DNA of 31,922 bases. It comes from an uncultured Bacteroides sp. GTDB taxonomy: Bacteria > Bacteroidota > Bacteroidia > Bacteroidales > Bacteroidaceae. The stretch spans positions 1 to 31,922 of the forward strand of contig USEY01000042.1 of the NCBI GenBank assembly GCA_900553815.1, given 5' to 3'. Positions 15,820 through 25,100 of this stretch are shown one piece after another (the stretch's first letter is position 1; the number at the start of each line of letters is the position of its first letter). Position numbers and translations under genes: made by a program. Below the pieces are notes generated by a model. It made no database searches and was not told the DNA's origin. It saw only the letters and a list, made by a program, of their open reading frames with translations.

Positions 15820-17979
15820 ATGAAAATCAAGAAGTACCTCGTTGCGGCCTTCGCCGCAGCATTCACCCTCTCGGTACAAGCCGACGAAGGTATGTGGCTG
15901 CTTCAGCTCATCAAGCAGCAGAATTCCATTGAAATGATGAAGAAACAGGGATTGAAGTTGGAAGCCGACGACTTGTATAACCCTAACGGTGTATCGCTGA
16001 AAGACGCTGTCGGCATCTTCGGCGGTGGCTGTACCGGTGAAATCATCTCGCCCGAAGGCCTCATCCTGACCAACCACCACTGCGGATATGCCTCCATACA
16101 ACAACACTCCAGTGTGGAGCACGACTACCTGACCGACGGTTTCTGGGCCAAGAGCCGCGCCGAGGAGTTGCCCACTCCGGGACTGAAGTTCCGCTTCGTA
16201 CACCGCATTGTGGACATCACCGACCTGGTGAATGCCAAGATTAAAGCCGGCGAAGTTGACGAATACAAAGCCATGACCCGTCCCTTCCTGAACAAGCTGG
16301 CCAAGGAAGAAATGGAAAAGAGCGACCTGAAAGGCAAACCAGGCATCGAGCCGCTGGCCCTGCCCTTCTATGCCGGAAACAAATACTACCTCATCTACTA
16401 CAAAGTGTACACCGACGTGCGCATGGTAGCCGCTCCTCCCTCGTCAGTAGGAAAGTTTGGCGGCGAAACCGACAACTGGATGTGGCCCCGCCACACGGGC
16501 GACTTCTCCATGTTCCGCATCTATGCCGACAAGAACGGTGAACCGGCCGAATACAGCGCAGACAATGTGCCCTTGAAGACACCGAAGTTCCTCCCCATCT
16601 CACTGAAAGGACTGAACGAAGGCGACTATGCCATGATTATGGGCTTCCCCGGCTCAACCAACCGCTACCTGACCCAAAGCGAAGTGCGCCAACGCATGAC
16701 TGCCATCAACCAGGCCATGATAGACATGCGAACCGTCTATCTGGACGTGCTGAAGAAATACATGCGCCAGAGCGACAAGACACGCATCCAGTATGCCAAC
16801 AAGTTTGCCGGCAGCAGCAACTACTGGAAGAACTCCATCGGCATGAACAAGGCCATCGTTGACAACAACGTACTGGAAACCAAGGCCGAGCAGGAAAAGA
16901 AATTCGCCGCCTTCGCCCAAGGCAAACCTGAGTACGAGGGCGTGGTAGAGAAGATTGACGCACTCGTGGAGAAGATGACCCCCTCCCTGCGCCGTCTGGA
17001 ATACATCAGCGAAGCACTGAGCGGAGCCATTGAATTCGGTTGCCCGCCTGCCCTGATGGACAAGATGAAGGAAGCCATCGAATCGAAGAACGACTCGCTG
17101 CTCCAAGCCACCAAGAAACAACTGGAAGAGGTGTTCAACGACATCTACAACAAAGACTATGACCAGCAGGTAGACCGTGCCGTGGCCAAGGCCATCCTGC
17201 CCGCACTGGCTGCCGCACTGACACCCGAAGAGTTGCCGGCCTTCTACCAGACTATCAAGAAAGAATACAAAGGAGACTATGACGCATACGTAGACGACCT
17301 CTTCGACACCTCCATCATGGGAAGCCGTGCCAACTTCGACAAGTTCATGAAGAAGCCTACCGTAAAGGCCATCGACCGCGACCTGGCTACTGCCTACAGC
17401 CGCACCAAGCTCGACAAACTGAAAGAAGCAAGCAGCGAATACAGCCAGTATGCACAGGAAATCAGCCTGCTTCACAAGGCCTACATCCGCGGTCTGGGTG
17501 AAATGAAGTTGCCCGTTCCTTCTTACCCCGATGCCAACTTCACCATCCGCCTGACCTACGGCAACGTGAAGCCCTACAGCCCTAAAGACGGCGTACACTA
17601 CAACTACTTCACCACTACCGACGGTATCCTGGAAAAAGAAGACCCCGAGAACCCCGAATTTGTAGTGCCGGCCAAACTGAAAGAACTCATCCAGAAGAAA
17701 GACTTCGGCCGCTATGCCATGGCCGACGGCACCATGCCAGTCTGCTTCCTGACGACCAACGACATCACCGGCGGTAACTCCGGCTCGCCCGTCATCGACG
17801 GTGAAGGACACCTCATCGGCTGTGCCTTCGACGGCAACTGGGAATCGCTGAGCGGCGACATCAACTTCGACAACTCGCTGCAACGCTGCATCGCACTCGA
17901 CATCCGCTACGTGCTCTTCATCCTCGAAAAGCTGGGCGGCTGCCAGCACCTCATCAATGAAATGAATATCATAGAGTAA
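15820..17979 (+). CDS. dpp7: S46 dipeptidyl-peptidase, DPP7 type (hydrophobic P1)
   Basis: This 719-residue secreted serine peptidase releases dipeptides from the N-terminus of peptides. Residues 1-21 form a signal peptide ending VQA, and the mature protein begins DEGMW. The catalytic histidine is H87 in LTNHHCGY, the aspartate lies in the [14 protein letters not shown] block, and the serine is S654 in GGNSGSP. The S1-subsite residue 18 positions after the serine is G672 (FDGNW). In Porphyromonas gingivalis that position is Gly in DPP7, which prefers hydrophobic P1 residues, and Arg in DPP11. A helical domain between the two halves of the peptidase is present. A paralog with the other specificity lies 1.1 kb downstream. 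Confidence 0.93.
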   Translation: MKIKKYLVAAFAAAFTLSVQADEGMWLLQLIKQQNSIEMMKKQGLKLEADDLYNPNGVSLKDAVGIFGGGCTGEIISPEGLILTNHHCGYASIQQHSSVEHDYLTDGFWAKSRAEELPTPGLKFRFVHRIVDITDLVNAKIKAGEVDEYKAMTRPFLNKLAKEEMEKSDLKGKPGIEPLALPFYAGNKYYLIYYKVYTDVRMVAAPPSSVGKFGGETDNWMWPRHTGDFSMFRIYADKNGEPAEYSADNVPLKTPKFLPISLKGLNEGDYAMIMGFPGSTNRYLTQSEVRQRMTAINQAMIDMRTVYLDVLKKYMRQSDKTRIQYANKFAGSSNYWKNSIGMNKAIVDNNVLETKAEQEKKFAAFAQGKPEYEGVVEKIDALVEKMTPSLRRLEYISEALSGAIEFGCPPALMDKMKEAIESKNDSLLQATKKQLEEVFNDIYNKDYDQQVDRAVAKAILPALAAALTPEELPAFYQTIKKEYKGDYDAYVDDLFDTSIMGSRANFDKFMKKPTVKAIDRDLATAYSRTKLDKLKEASSEYSQYAQEISLLHKAYIRGLGEMKLPVPSYPDANFTIRLTYGNVKPYSPKDGVHYNYFTTTDGILEKEDPENPEFVVPAKLKELIQKKDFGRYAMADGTMPVCFLTTNDITGGNSGSPVIDGEGHLIGCAFDGNWESLSGDINFDNSLQRCIALDIRYVLFILEKLGGCQHLINEMNIIE

Positions 17980-17996
17980 CTGCTTGACCCACCCAT

Positions 17997-18049
17997 CCCC
18001 CTCCTGTCACCCAAAAATATGCGGAAACTGACCGCAGGACAGGAGGGGG
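17997..18049 (+). terminator. strong hairpin after the DPP7 gene
   Basis: CCCCCTCCTGTC at 17997-18008 pairs perfectly with GACAGGAGGGGG at 18038-18049. A second stem, TGCGG/CCGCA, is nested inside. AAAATAC follows instead of a T-tract, so it may stop RNA decay rather than transcription. Confidence 0.6.
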
Positions 18050-18281
18050 AAAATACACAACCTCAAAGACATATCTACCGAAGTACCGACTCGAAGGTAC
18101 AAATGCCCCAGCAGAGCCTGGGCGAACATTCCCACATATTCATAGAAAAAAAACAGAAAAATTCCTTGACTTTTCCGCCGGAAAACCGTATATTGCCAGC
18201 ACTTTCGTGTGAGTAAATCTTATTGTCTAACAGCCAAATGCCGACAGGCCGTCCAGAAAAGGGCGTGGAGGGGGGGTGAAG
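18050..18281 (+). promoter_or_regulatory. upstream region and promoter of the HU-like gene
   Basis: Two small hairpins come first: GTACC/GGTAC near 18083-18100, and a CCCAG/CTGGG pair near 18107-18123. A good promoter follows, with TTG at 18166-18168, a 20-base spacer, and TATATTG at 18189-18195. Transcription would start near 18203. That places the whole 22-bp array (18282-18369) in a leader of about 200 nt. I see no gene in the interval. Confidence 0.6.
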
Positions 18282-18369
18282 TAAACCGCCACCTTATCCA
18301 AGATAAACCGCCACCTTGTCCAACATAAGGCGCCACCTTATCCCGGATAAACCGCCACCCTATCAGGAA
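18282..18369. repeat. 22-bp tandem repeat, four units, in the HU-like gene leader
   Basis: Units lie at 18282-18303, 18304-18325, 18326-18347 and 18348-18369, all of equal length. The consensus begins TAAACCGCCACCTTATCC. Units differ at only a few positions, mostly in the last third. The array ends 34 bases before the ATG at 18404. It has no spacers. Confidence 0.93.
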
Positions 18370-18403
18370 AGCCGTCTGACAAGAGGTAAAAAACAGTTAC
18401 GTT

Positions 18404-18886
18404 ATGGCATATTTTAAAAAGCAACAGCTGAAAAGTAACGGGAAATGGTATCCCAAGTCAGTAACCATCGGTCGCCCCGTAGACACCGACACCGTGGCAA
18501 AGAAACTGGCCGACCAGTCATCACTCAGCGTGGGAGATGTCCTCTCTGTACTCAAACTTCTTGGAGGCGTCATCGGAGACTACATGAACAATGGCCGTTC
18601 CGTCAAACTGGAAGGCCTGGGCACATTCTACTACACAGCCAATGCAGAAGGCAATGGTGTGGACACGGAAAAGGAAGTAGGCGCACAGCAGATAACGGGC
18701 ACACGCGTGCGCTTCATCCCTGAAGTGTCGCGTGGTTCGGGCGGCCAAGTCACCACCCGCAGCCTGGTAGGCAGTGATGTATTCTGGGAACTGCTGGACG
18801 ATGAAATACCTGCCAACCCCGTGCCCGACGGTGAAGACCCGGGCGGCGAGGAAGGCGGCGACGGCGGCGGCGGCTCCATGGGCTAA
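18404..18886 (+). CDS. HU-like DNA-binding protein with glycine-rich tail (HU-HIG type)
   Basis: This 160-residue protein has an HU/IHF-like domain over about residues 1-125. VDTDTVAKKLADQSSLSVGD forms the helical part, LKLLGGVIGDYMNNGRSVKLEGLGTFYY the conserved core, and TGTRVRFIPEVSRG the end of the beta arm. A short acidic and glycine-rich tail follows (GEEGGDGGGGSMG). This matches the Bacteroidetes group of HU proteins with glycine-rich tails described as HU-HIG, and it is not the housekeeping HU. Such proteins bind DNA and have been linked by comparative genomics to chromosome or conflict functions. It sits alone between two S46 peptidase genes, under its own promoter and terminator, directly after a 22-bp repeat array. 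Confidence 0.85.
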   Translation: MAYFKKQQLKSNGKWYPKSVTIGRPVDTDTVAKKLADQSSLSVGDVLSVLKLLGGVIGDYMNNGRSVKLEGLGTFYYTANAEGNGVDTEKEVGAQQITGTRVRFIPEVSRGSGGQVTTRSLVGSDVFWELLDDEIPANPVPDGEDPGGEEGGDGGGGSMG

Positions 18887-18905
18887 CCGTCCATCCACAA
18901 GGGGG

Positions 18906-18964
18906 CTACCCCTGGCCAGGCACATCCTCGAAGAAGGGGGAGGCTTGGTCAGGGGTAGTTTTTT
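18906..18964 (+). terminator. terminator of the HU-like gene
   Basis: CTACCCCTGGCCA at 18906-18918 pairs with TTGGTCAGGGGTAG at 18945-18958 with one mismatch. TTTTTTGG follows. It starts 19 bases after the stop codon. Confidence 0.85.
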
Positions 18965-19006
18965 GGATGATGTCACTGCTCAAGTCAAGAAAAAGTCACC
19001 CCTATT

Positions 19007-19039
19007 TTTGGAAAACCTCCGAAAATCCTTGTATATTTG
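19007..19039 (+). promoter_or_regulatory. promoter of the DPP11 gene
   Basis: TATATTTG at 19032-19039 is an exact -7 element. A TTTG at 19007-19010 lies 21 bases upstream as the -33 element. The predicted leader is about 60 nt. Confidence 0.7.
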
Positions 19040-19107
19040 TCATTTAGTAAGTGAAACGCCCATAAAACCAGCCATCACCCGATTATCCTAAATCAAAATA
19101 ATAATAT

Positions 19108-21270
19108 ATGAGAAAGTTATTCTTTACTACCTTCCTTGCAGCGTCGCTACTGACGGCCCACGCCGACGAAGGCATGTGGATGCTGACCGACCTGAAGAAA
19201 CAAAACGAAGTGGCCATGCAGGAACTGGGTCTCCTGATTCCGGCAGACCAAATCTATAATCCCCAAGGCATTGCCCTGAAAGACGCTGTCGTCCACTTTG
19301 GCGGCGGCTGCACCGGCGAGGTCATCTCGGCCGAAGGCCTGGTACTGACCAACCACCACTGCGGTTATGGCTACATCCAGCAGCACTCCAGCGTGGAGCA
19401 CGACTACCTGACCAATGGTTTCTGGGCCATGAGCCGCCAGGAAGAACTGCCGTGCAAGAACCTGACCATCACGTTCATTGACCAGATTCTGGACGTGACC
19501 GACTACGTGAAGGAACAACTCAAGACCGACCCCGACCCGCAGGGCACCAACTACCTGTCGCCCAAATATCTGAAGAAAGTGTGCGAACGCTTCCTGAAAG
19601 CACAGAACATCACCTTGGACGAAGGACACAAGGCCGAGCTGAAAGCCTTCTATGGCGGCAACCGCCACTACCTCTTCCTGAAGACGGTCTATAGCGACAT
19701 ACGCATGGTGGGCGCACCACCGTCGAGCGTCGGCAAGTTTGGAGCCGACACCGACAACTGGATGTGGCCGCGCCATACGGGCGACTTCTCCATGTTCCGC
19801 ATCTATGCCGACAAGGACGGAAGGCCCGCAGCCTATAGCCCCTCCAACGTTCCCCTGAAGGTCAAGAAGCACCTCCGCATCAGCCTTGCCGGCTACAAGG
19901 AAGGCGACTTCGCATTCGTCATGGGCTTCCCTGGCCGCAACTGGCGCTACATGATAGCCGACGAAGTGGAAGAACGCATGCAGACCACCAACTTCATGCG
20001 CCATCACGTTCGCGGTGCCCGCCAGCGTGTGCTCATGGAGCAGATGCTGAAGGACGATGCCGTGCGCATCCACTATGCCAGCAAGTATGCCTCCAGCGCC
20101 AACTACTGGAAGAACGCCATCGGCATGAACGAAGGTCTTGTCCGCCTCCACGTGCTCGACACCAAGCGTGCACAGCAAGAAGCCTTGCTGCAACGCGGAC
20201 GCCAGCTGGGCGATACGACTTATCAGGCTGCATTCAACCAGATACGCGACATCGTGGCTCATCGCCGTCCGGCGCTCTACCATCAGCAGGCCATTCAGGA
20301 AGCACTGGTCACCGCCCTCGACTTCATGCGCATCCCCAACACGGCCTCACTGCTCAGTGCCCTCAAGAGCAAAGACAAGGCACTGATACAGGCCACCGCC
20401 GACAGCCTGCGTCAGGCAGCCGATAAATATTTCGCTTCCGTCCCCTTCCCCGAAGTAGAAAAGATGGTAGGCAAGGAAATGCTCCGCACGTATGCCAAGT
20501 ACATCCCGAAAGAACAGCGCATCGGCATCTTCCAAGTCATTGACAAACGTTTCAAAGGCGACACGGATGCCTTCATCGACGCTTGCTTCAAGTACTCTAT
20601 CTTCGGCAGCCGCGAGAACTTCGACAAGTTCATCCGCAAGCCCAAGCTCTACAAGCTTACCAGCGACTGGATGATACTCTTCAAATACTCCATCACCGAC
20701 GGCCTGCTGCAAACGGCCATCGCCATGATGGATGCCAACCAGGACTACAACGACGCACACAAAGTCTGGGTGAAAGGCATGATGGACATGCGCCAGGCCA
20801 ACGGACAGCCCATCTATCCCGATGCCAACTCTACCCTGCGACTGACATACGGCAAGGTAGCGTCCTATAAGCCCTACGACGGTATGGTGTACGACTACTA
20901 CACCACGCTGGACGGCGTCATGCAGAAAGAAGACCCCAACAACTGGGAATTCGTAGTGCCCGACAAACTGAAAGAACTCTACCGCAGCAAGAACTTCGGC
21001 CGCTACGGACTGCCCGACGGACGTATGCCTGTATGCTTCATCGTCGATACTGACAACACAGGCGGCAACTCCGGCAGCCCCGTGTTCAATGCCAAAGGTG
21101 AGCTCATCGGCACCGCCTTCGACCGCAACTACGAAGGACTGACGGGCGACATCGCTTTCCGTCCGTCTTCACAGCGCGCCGCTTGTGTCGATATCCGCTA
21201 CACCCTGTTCATCATCGAAAAGTTTGCCGGAGCCAAGCACATCATTGATGAACTGGACATTGTAGAATAA
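19108..21270 (+). CDS. dpp11: S46 dipeptidyl-peptidase, DPP11 type (acidic P1)
   Basis: This 720-residue secreted serine peptidase has a signal peptide of 19 residues ending AHA; the mature protein begins DEGMW. The catalytic residues are H84 in LTNHHCGY, the aspartate in [14 protein letters not shown], and S655 in GGNSGSP. The S1-subsite residue is R673 (codon at 21124-21126, FDRNY). Both numbers equal those of P. gingivalis DPP11, where Arg673 gives preference for Asp and Glu at P1. The enzyme should therefore remove dipeptides ending in acidic residues, complementing the DPP7-type paralog upstream. The two proteins share nearly the same block order along their full length, as expected for an old tandem duplication. 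Confidence 0.94.
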   Translation: MRKLFFTTFLAASLLTAHADEGMWMLTDLKKQNEVAMQELGLLIPADQIYNPQGIALKDAVVHFGGGCTGEVISAEGLVLTNHHCGYGYIQQHSSVEHDYLTNGFWAMSRQEELPCKNLTITFIDQILDVTDYVKEQLKTDPDPQGTNYLSPKYLKKVCERFLKAQNITLDEGHKAELKAFYGGNRHYLFLKTVYSDIRMVGAPPSSVGKFGADTDNWMWPRHTGDFSMFRIYADKDGRPAAYSPSNVPLKVKKHLRISLAGYKEGDFAFVMGFPGRNWRYMIADEVEERMQTTNFMRHHVRGARQRVLMEQMLKDDAVRIHYASKYASSANYWKNAIGMNEGLVRLHVLDTKRAQQEALLQRGRQLGDTTYQAAFNQIRDIVAHRRPALYHQQAIQEALVTALDFMRIPNTASLLSALKSKDKALIQATADSLRQAADKYFASVPFPEVEKMVGKEMLRTYAKYIPKEQRIGIFQVIDKRFKGDTDAFIDACFKYSIFGSRENFDKFIRKPKLYKLTSDWMILFKYSITDGLLQTAIAMMDANQDYNDAHKVWVKGMMDMRQANGQPIYPDANSTLRLTYGKVASYKPYDGMVYDYYTTLDGVMQKEDPNNWEFVVPDKLKELYRSKNFGRYGLPDGRMPVCFIVDTDNTGGNSGSPVFNAKGELIGTAFDRNYEGLTGDIAFRPSSQRAACVDIRYTLFIIEKFAGAKHIIDELDIVE

Positions 21271-21340
21271 AAGGACGCCAGAACAAAAATGGTACAGTGT
21301 TTGTTGTACATTCCATAAGAACATTTAAAAACAAACAGTT

Positions 21341-21640
21341 ATGGAACGATTTGAAGACTTAATCAACAATGCCGCCCAGCCTGTCCTCGTCGACTTCTTC
21401 GCCACATGGTGCGGCCCTTGCAAAATGATGCACCCCATATTGGAGAATGTAAAGGCGCGTGTGGGCGACAAGGCACGCATTGTCAAAATCGATGTGGATG
21501 AACAACAAGCACTGGCCATGCATTATGGCATACAAGCCGTACCCACCCTGATGCTATTCAAAGGTGGCCGGCAAGTGTGGCGCCAATCGGGCGTGGCACA
21601 AGCCAATGACCTGGTACAACTGATAGAACAAAACCTGTAA
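21341..21640 (+). CDS. trxA: thioredoxin
   Basis: This 99-residue cytosolic thioredoxin reduces protein disulfides. The active site is ATWCGPCKMM (C24 and C27), and the cis-proline segment is AVPTLMLFKGG. There is no signal peptide. It begins 70 bases after the DPP11 stop codon. In between is a small inverted repeat (GTACA/TGTAC around 21292-21312). A signal-bearing thioredoxin-like gene follows 17 bases later, so the two form an operon serving cytosol and periplasm. Confidence 0.95.
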   Translation: MERFEDLINNAAQPVLVDFFATWCGPCKMMHPILENVKARVGDKARIVKIDVDEQQALAMHYGIQAVPTLMLFKGGRQVWRQSGVAQANDLVQLIEQNL

Positions 21641-21657
21641 CGCCAAGTAAAATAGCA

Positions 21658-22074
21658 ATGAAAAGAATACTCCTCACACTGGCCCTTGCGGCCGGTTGCC
21701 TCTTAGGCTATACCCAAGAGGTAGTCGTCATGAACAAAGCCATGTTCATTGAAAAAGTATTTGATTATGAGAACAGCAAGGAATGGAAGTACAAAGGCGA
21801 CAAGCCTGCCATCATCGACCTCTATGCCGACTGGTGTGGTCCCTGCCGCCGCGTTGCGCCCATCATGAAAGAGCTGGCACAGGAATATGCCGGTAAAATC
21901 ACGGTCTATAAGGTCAACGTGGACAACGAACGCGAACTGGCTGCCCTCTTCAATGCAACCAGCATCCCGCTCTTCGTCTTTATCCCCATGAAAGGCGATC
22001 CGCAGCTCTTCAAAGGTGCGGCCGACAAGGCAACCTACAAAAAGGCCATAGACGAATTTCTGCTGAAAAAGTAA
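21658..22074 (+). CDS. exported thioredoxin-fold protein
   Basis: This 138-residue protein has an N-terminal export signal (MKRILLTLALAAGCLLGYTQ), followed by a thioredoxin domain. The active site is YADWCGPCRRV (C60 and C63) and the cis-proline segment is TSIPLFVFIP. The sequence AAGC at 11-14 could serve as a lipobox, so it may be a lipoprotein or a Sec-secreted periplasmic protein. Pairing with a cytosolic thioredoxin in one operon suggests a periplasmic disulfide reductase or oxidative-stress role; the partner is unknown. No clear terminator follows; a weak inverted repeat (TCTGAAT/ATTCAGA at 22129-22148) overlaps the end of the convergent gene. Confidence 0.9.
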   Translation: MKRILLTLALAAGCLLGYTQEVVVMNKAMFIEKVFDYENSKEWKYKGDKPAIIDLYADWCGPCRRVAPIMKELAQEYAGKITVYKVNVDNERELAALFNATSIPLFVFIPMKGDPQLFKGAADKATYKKAIDEFLLKK

Positions 22075-22143
22075 GAGTTACTACTTTCCCAGCAGAAATA
22101 GGTGAAGCCTCAGAATGATTGTATAGTCTCTGAATTTACAGAT

Positions 22144-23364
22144 TCAGAATCCCAAAGCAGCCAGTCCGGCGTCCTGATACCAGGCGGTGGACTGGTAAGC
22201 TTTTGTGGCAGAATCATGGTTAGCACGCGGAAGGTAATGAGACAAGCCGTTGGCACCCTCCATAGAGAACATGCCGCATACCGATGAATAAACTTTGGGT
22301 GTAGTCTGCCAACTTACCAATACAGCGTCGTATGCCTGCTTCCAAGTATTGAAAGACGCGTCAGAAGGCGCCAACATTTGCGCCAGTTCCACCATGTCGT
22401 GATAGCCAACATAAAGCGAGCTATAAATAGAACGCTTGTCATAATTGAATGCCGAAGTCAAATCAGCATCATTTATGGTTCCTGTCGCCAGTGCATCTGA
22501 GCAAAGCCCGGATGTAGCCTGTGCCAATCTCTCAAGTTCAGAAGTTTTCATCACGCCAATGGCTGTTCCTCCCGTCCAATAGTCATTCGAGATGCCTCGC
22601 CCTTCGTCGTAAATATCTTGATATGCTTTGAAATATGCTTGTGCCATAGGTATGGCTGCATCTTCGGCAAACATGTGAGGCAATATCTTATCGTAGGGAG
22701 CACCTGTACCGGGCGTTTCGGTAGGAGAACCGAGTATATAGTCTGCATAAGCACGCAACTCATAGCCTACCTCTACCGACAGCATAAAACAAGCATCAAA
22801 CAGAATAAAATCAAAGTGCGGAGCCTCATCCAGAATGCTGACCAAATCAGATATATTCATATAATGTGTGCCATTGCCCGTATCTTGTCCAATCCAACGG
22901 GTTGAAGGGAGCGGATTGGGAATCCAACCATCACCATGCGACCAATAAACCAGTCCATAGCTTTGAGCCTTGAAACGGCTATCACCAAACACATCATTAA
23001 AGACTTCGTGAGTTTCGTCAACTCCTACAGAATTTCGGGCTTCATAGGTTTTGATAACACTTTCTGTCACCTTCCCATTGTTGGCTACATATTCCACCAA
23101 TTTAGGCTCCTGACTCTTATTGTCTATATAAACCAACAGATGTACATTAGTGGTGCCCAGAGCCGCCATTTCCGTCTTCAACTCGTTAAGGTCTGTCTGT
23201 TCCAATCCTGACAGACTGTTGTCGGCAGCCATATAAACCAAAACGGTACGCAAGCATTCACCCGAGGGCAACGGTTCAGGGTCATCATCACTACAGGCCG
23301 TAGTCAAAAACAGACACCCTACACACAAAATCAGTAGACGGCTCCAAATTTTATAGATATTCAT
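22144..23364 (-). CDS. clostripain-family (C11) cysteine peptidase lipoprotein
   Basis: This 406-residue protein has a lipoprotein signal ending LTTAC (C24), followed by an acidic linker SDDDPEP that may favour surface export. The caspase-like fold carries the catalytic pair H143 in LVYWSHGDGW and C192 in ILFDACFM. The opening strand RTVLVYMAADNSLSG is typical of clostripain-like proteins of Bacteroidetes. Clan CD peptidases of this family usually cut after Arg or Lys. I cannot read the specificity here, and many lipoprotein members remain uncharacterised. A small exported protein lies 47 bases upstream and may share the transcript. Confidence 0.88.
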   Translation of the reverse strand: MNIYKIWSRLLILCVGCLFLTTACSDDDPEPLPSGECLRTVLVYMAADNSLSGLEQTDLNELKTEMAALGTTNVHLLVYIDNKSQEPKLVEYVANNGKVTESVIKTYEARNSVGVDETHEVFNDVFGDSRFKAQSYGLVYWSHGDGWIPNPLPSTRWIGQDTGNGTHYMNISDLVSILDEAPHFDFILFDACFMLSVEVGYELRAYADYILGSPTETPGTGAPYDKILPHMFAEDAAIPMAQAYFKAYQDIYDEGRGISNDYWTGGTAIGVMKTSELERLAQATSGLCSDALATGTINDADLTSAFNYDKRSIYSSLYVGYHDMVELAQMLAPSDASFNTWKQAYDAVLVSWQTTPKVYSSVCGMFSMEGANGLSHYLPRANHDSATKAYQSTAWYQDAGLAALGF

Positions 23365-23411
23365 CAGCTCAATATTGACAATTTAGTAAGAACATAGTAT
23401 CTGACCGTTGC

Positions 23412-23819
23412 TTATTCTTCCGGCTTCTTAAAGCTGAACTCTTCCTGTTTGATAGGTTGCAGCAGCAGTCCGCCTTGTTTTTTATATTTGTTCATCAGTT
23501 TGGCTGCTTCTTTCTCCAGCTTACTCTTGTTCTCGCCAAAGTAAATCATGCAAGTATAGTTCGCCTTCTTCAAGGTATATTCCAAATAATTCTTCATCTG
23601 GTAACTATACATTTCCCTACGAGGAAGAAAATTGTTTTTAGTCAGATGTACACTATCAAGCAACTGAATGGGAGTATAATAGACTACTGTGTCAGTAAAC
23701 GAAGCTGCCACGCCAAAGGCATATACTTCCTTAGCCTTTTCTTTTTTGTCTTTCATGGTGAAAGCCGAACACAACACGAAGGCCAGCACCAGCGTCAATG
23801 CGATACGAACGTATTTCAT
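23412..23819 (-). CDS. small exported protein of unknown function
   Basis: I do not recognise the family. I place the start at the ATG at 23819 (MKYVRIALTL), giving 135 residues with a normal signal peptide (cleavage near SAFT). The frame extends to an ATG at 23861, but that adds 14 polar residues ahead of the signal. The mature part has beta segments (EVYAFGVAASFTDTVVYYT), a helix-rich middle (REMYSYQMKNYLEYTLKKANYTCMIYFG), and a lysine-rich end. Genes of this kind are common as single-domain periplasmic proteins in Bacteroidales. A TAAATTTG box at 23828-23835 (minus) is probably too close to the start to be its promoter. Confidence 0.7.
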   Translation of the reverse strand: MKYVRIALTLVLAFVLCSAFTMKDKKEKAKEVYAFGVAASFTDTVVYYTPIQLLDSVHLTKNNFLPRREMYSYQMKNYLEYTLKKANYTCMIYFGENKSKLEKEAAKLMNKYKKQGGLLLQPIKQEEFSFKKPEE

Positions 23820-23935
23820 CTTGAATGCAAATTTAGTTGATTTTGTTGTTAGTTTATCCAAATGAATGCTGCATCTCTTTCTATTTCAGCCATTCCGTAG
23901 GCAGCAGAAACAGGCAGCTTGGCAGCAAAGGTAAC

Positions 23936-23975
23936 AAAAAAACCGGACGTCCACCCAAGAACGTACCGGTTTTTT
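23936..23975 (-). terminator. terminator of rpoD, probably bidirectional
   Basis: AACCGGACGT at 23941-23950 pairs with ACGTACCGGTT at 23961-23971 with one bulge. An A-run lies before it and a T-run after it, so it can act in either direction. On the minus strand it follows the rpoD stop codon by 37 bases. Confidence 0.85.
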
Positions 23976-24011
23976 GATTCCTTTTGTTTTGTCGGAAACT
24001 GATATTCCCAT

Positions 24012-24872
24012 TTATCCTAAATAGGATTTGAGCAATTTACTACGATTACTTTGTCTTAATCTTCTTATTGCTTTCTCCTTAATCTGGCGGACACGCTCAC
24101 GTGTGAGGCCGAATTTGTCGCCGATTTCTTCCAATGTCATTTCCTGTTGTCCGATACCGAAAAACATCTGAATGATTTCTTTTTCGCGCTCGGTTAACGT
24201 AGAAAGTGCTCTATCAATTTCCCTCGCAAGAGACTCGTTCACCAACGAGCGGTCGGCCATAGGCGAATCATCGTTGACCAACACATCGAGCAAGCTGTTG
24301 TCTTCTCCTTCCACAAACGGGGCATCAACCGAGATATGACGGCCAGACACCTTGAGTGTATCAGAGATTTTATCAACAGGGATTTCCAGTTCATCGGCCA
24401 ATTCTTCGGGCGAGGGGCGGCGTTCGTTTTCCTGCTCGAACTTGGAGAAGGCCTTGCTGATTTTGTTCAGCGAACCCACCTGGTTCAAGGGCAAGCGCAC
24501 AATACGCGACTGCTCGGCCAAAGCCTGGAGAATGGACTGGCGTATCCACCATACTGCATAACTGATAAACTTAAAACCACGCGTTTCATCAAACTTCTCG
24601 GCAGCCTTTATCAATCCCAGATTACCCTCGTTGATAAGGTCGGGTAAACTAAGACCCTGGTTTTGGTACTGCTTGGCCACGGAAACGACGAAACGAAGAT
24701 TGGCACGTGTAAGTTTCTCCAATGCAACACGGTCACCCTTGCGGATGCGTTGAGCGAGTTCCACCTCTTCTTCGACTGTAATGAGGTCCTCACGCCCGAT
24801 TTCCTGCAAATACTTGTCGAGAGAAGCACTCTCTCTGTTAGTGATACTTTTGGTAATTTTTAATTGTCTCAT
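24012..24872 (-). CDS. rpoD: primary RNA polymerase sigma factor
   Basis: This 286-residue sigma-70 protein directs RNA polymerase to housekeeping promoters. Region 1.1 is absent, as known for the Bacteroides primary sigma factor. Region 1.2 is at about residues 15-50 ([16 protein letters not shown]). Region 2 covers about 55-125 ([36 protein letters not shown], then [16 protein letters not shown]). Region 3 follows, and region 4.2 carries the helix-turn-helix [20 protein letters not shown]. The unusual -7 consensus TAnnTTTG seen throughout the window is the sequence such a factor reads. Its own -7 element lies 24 bases upstream of the start. Confidence 0.96.
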   Translation of the reverse strand: MRQLKITKSITNRESASLDKYLQEIGREDLITVEEEVELAQRIRKGDRVALEKLTRANLRFVVSVAKQYQNQGLSLPDLINEGNLGLIKAAEKFDETRGFKFISYAVWWIRQSILQALAEQSRIVRLPLNQVGSLNKISKAFSKFEQENERRPSPEELADELEIPVDKISDTLKVSGRHISVDAPFVEGEDNSLLDVLVNDDSPMADRSLVNESLAREIDRALSTLTEREKEIIQMFFGIGQQEMTLEEIGDKFGLTRERVRQIKEKAIRRLRQSNRSKLLKSYLG

Positions 24873-24895
24873 TCTTATAAAACAGATTTGGGGTA

Positions 24896-24903
24896 CAAAT
24901 TTA
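24896..24903 (-). promoter_or_regulatory. -7 element of rpoD
   Basis: The complement reads TAAATTTG, an exact TAnnTTTG match. Transcription would start near 24890, about 18 bases before the ATG. A -33 element is not evident. Confidence 0.6.
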
Positions 24904-24990
24904 CGACAATTTATTCTTATTACAGTGATTTATTCCCTTCTTTTTTCAATTCTTTAATAAGAGAATGAAAAAGCCGGGATAGTCATATAA

Positions 24991-25033
24991 CAAAAAGGAT
25001 GCCGGCAATGGTTCTTGCCGACATCACTTTTTT
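24991..25033 (-). terminator. terminator of the HtrA gene
   Basis: GATGCCGGCAA at 24998-25008 pairs with TTGCCGACATC at 25015-25025 with one mismatch. On the minus strand a T5 run (complement of 24992-24996) follows the stem. Confidence 0.8.
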
Positions 25034-25100
25034 GTCGATGCTTTTGCATCTTTTTACAATCTTCTACCTTTCTCTTATACCTATAACCTTTTTACCTTAA

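Noticed and set aside
16654..17949. Long open frame on the minus strand inside the DPP7 gene
   Set aside because: It is a shadow of the S46 peptidase codon usage. It has no recognisable domain and is fully covered by a well-supported gene.
19147..20283. 378-codon open frame opposite the DPP11 gene
   Set aside because: It is a shadow frame with no domain and no promoter or ribosome binding site.
23828..23835. Promoter for the small exported protein
   Set aside because: The TAAATTTG box on the minus strand would leave a leader of only about 3 bases before the chosen start, so it is probably chance.
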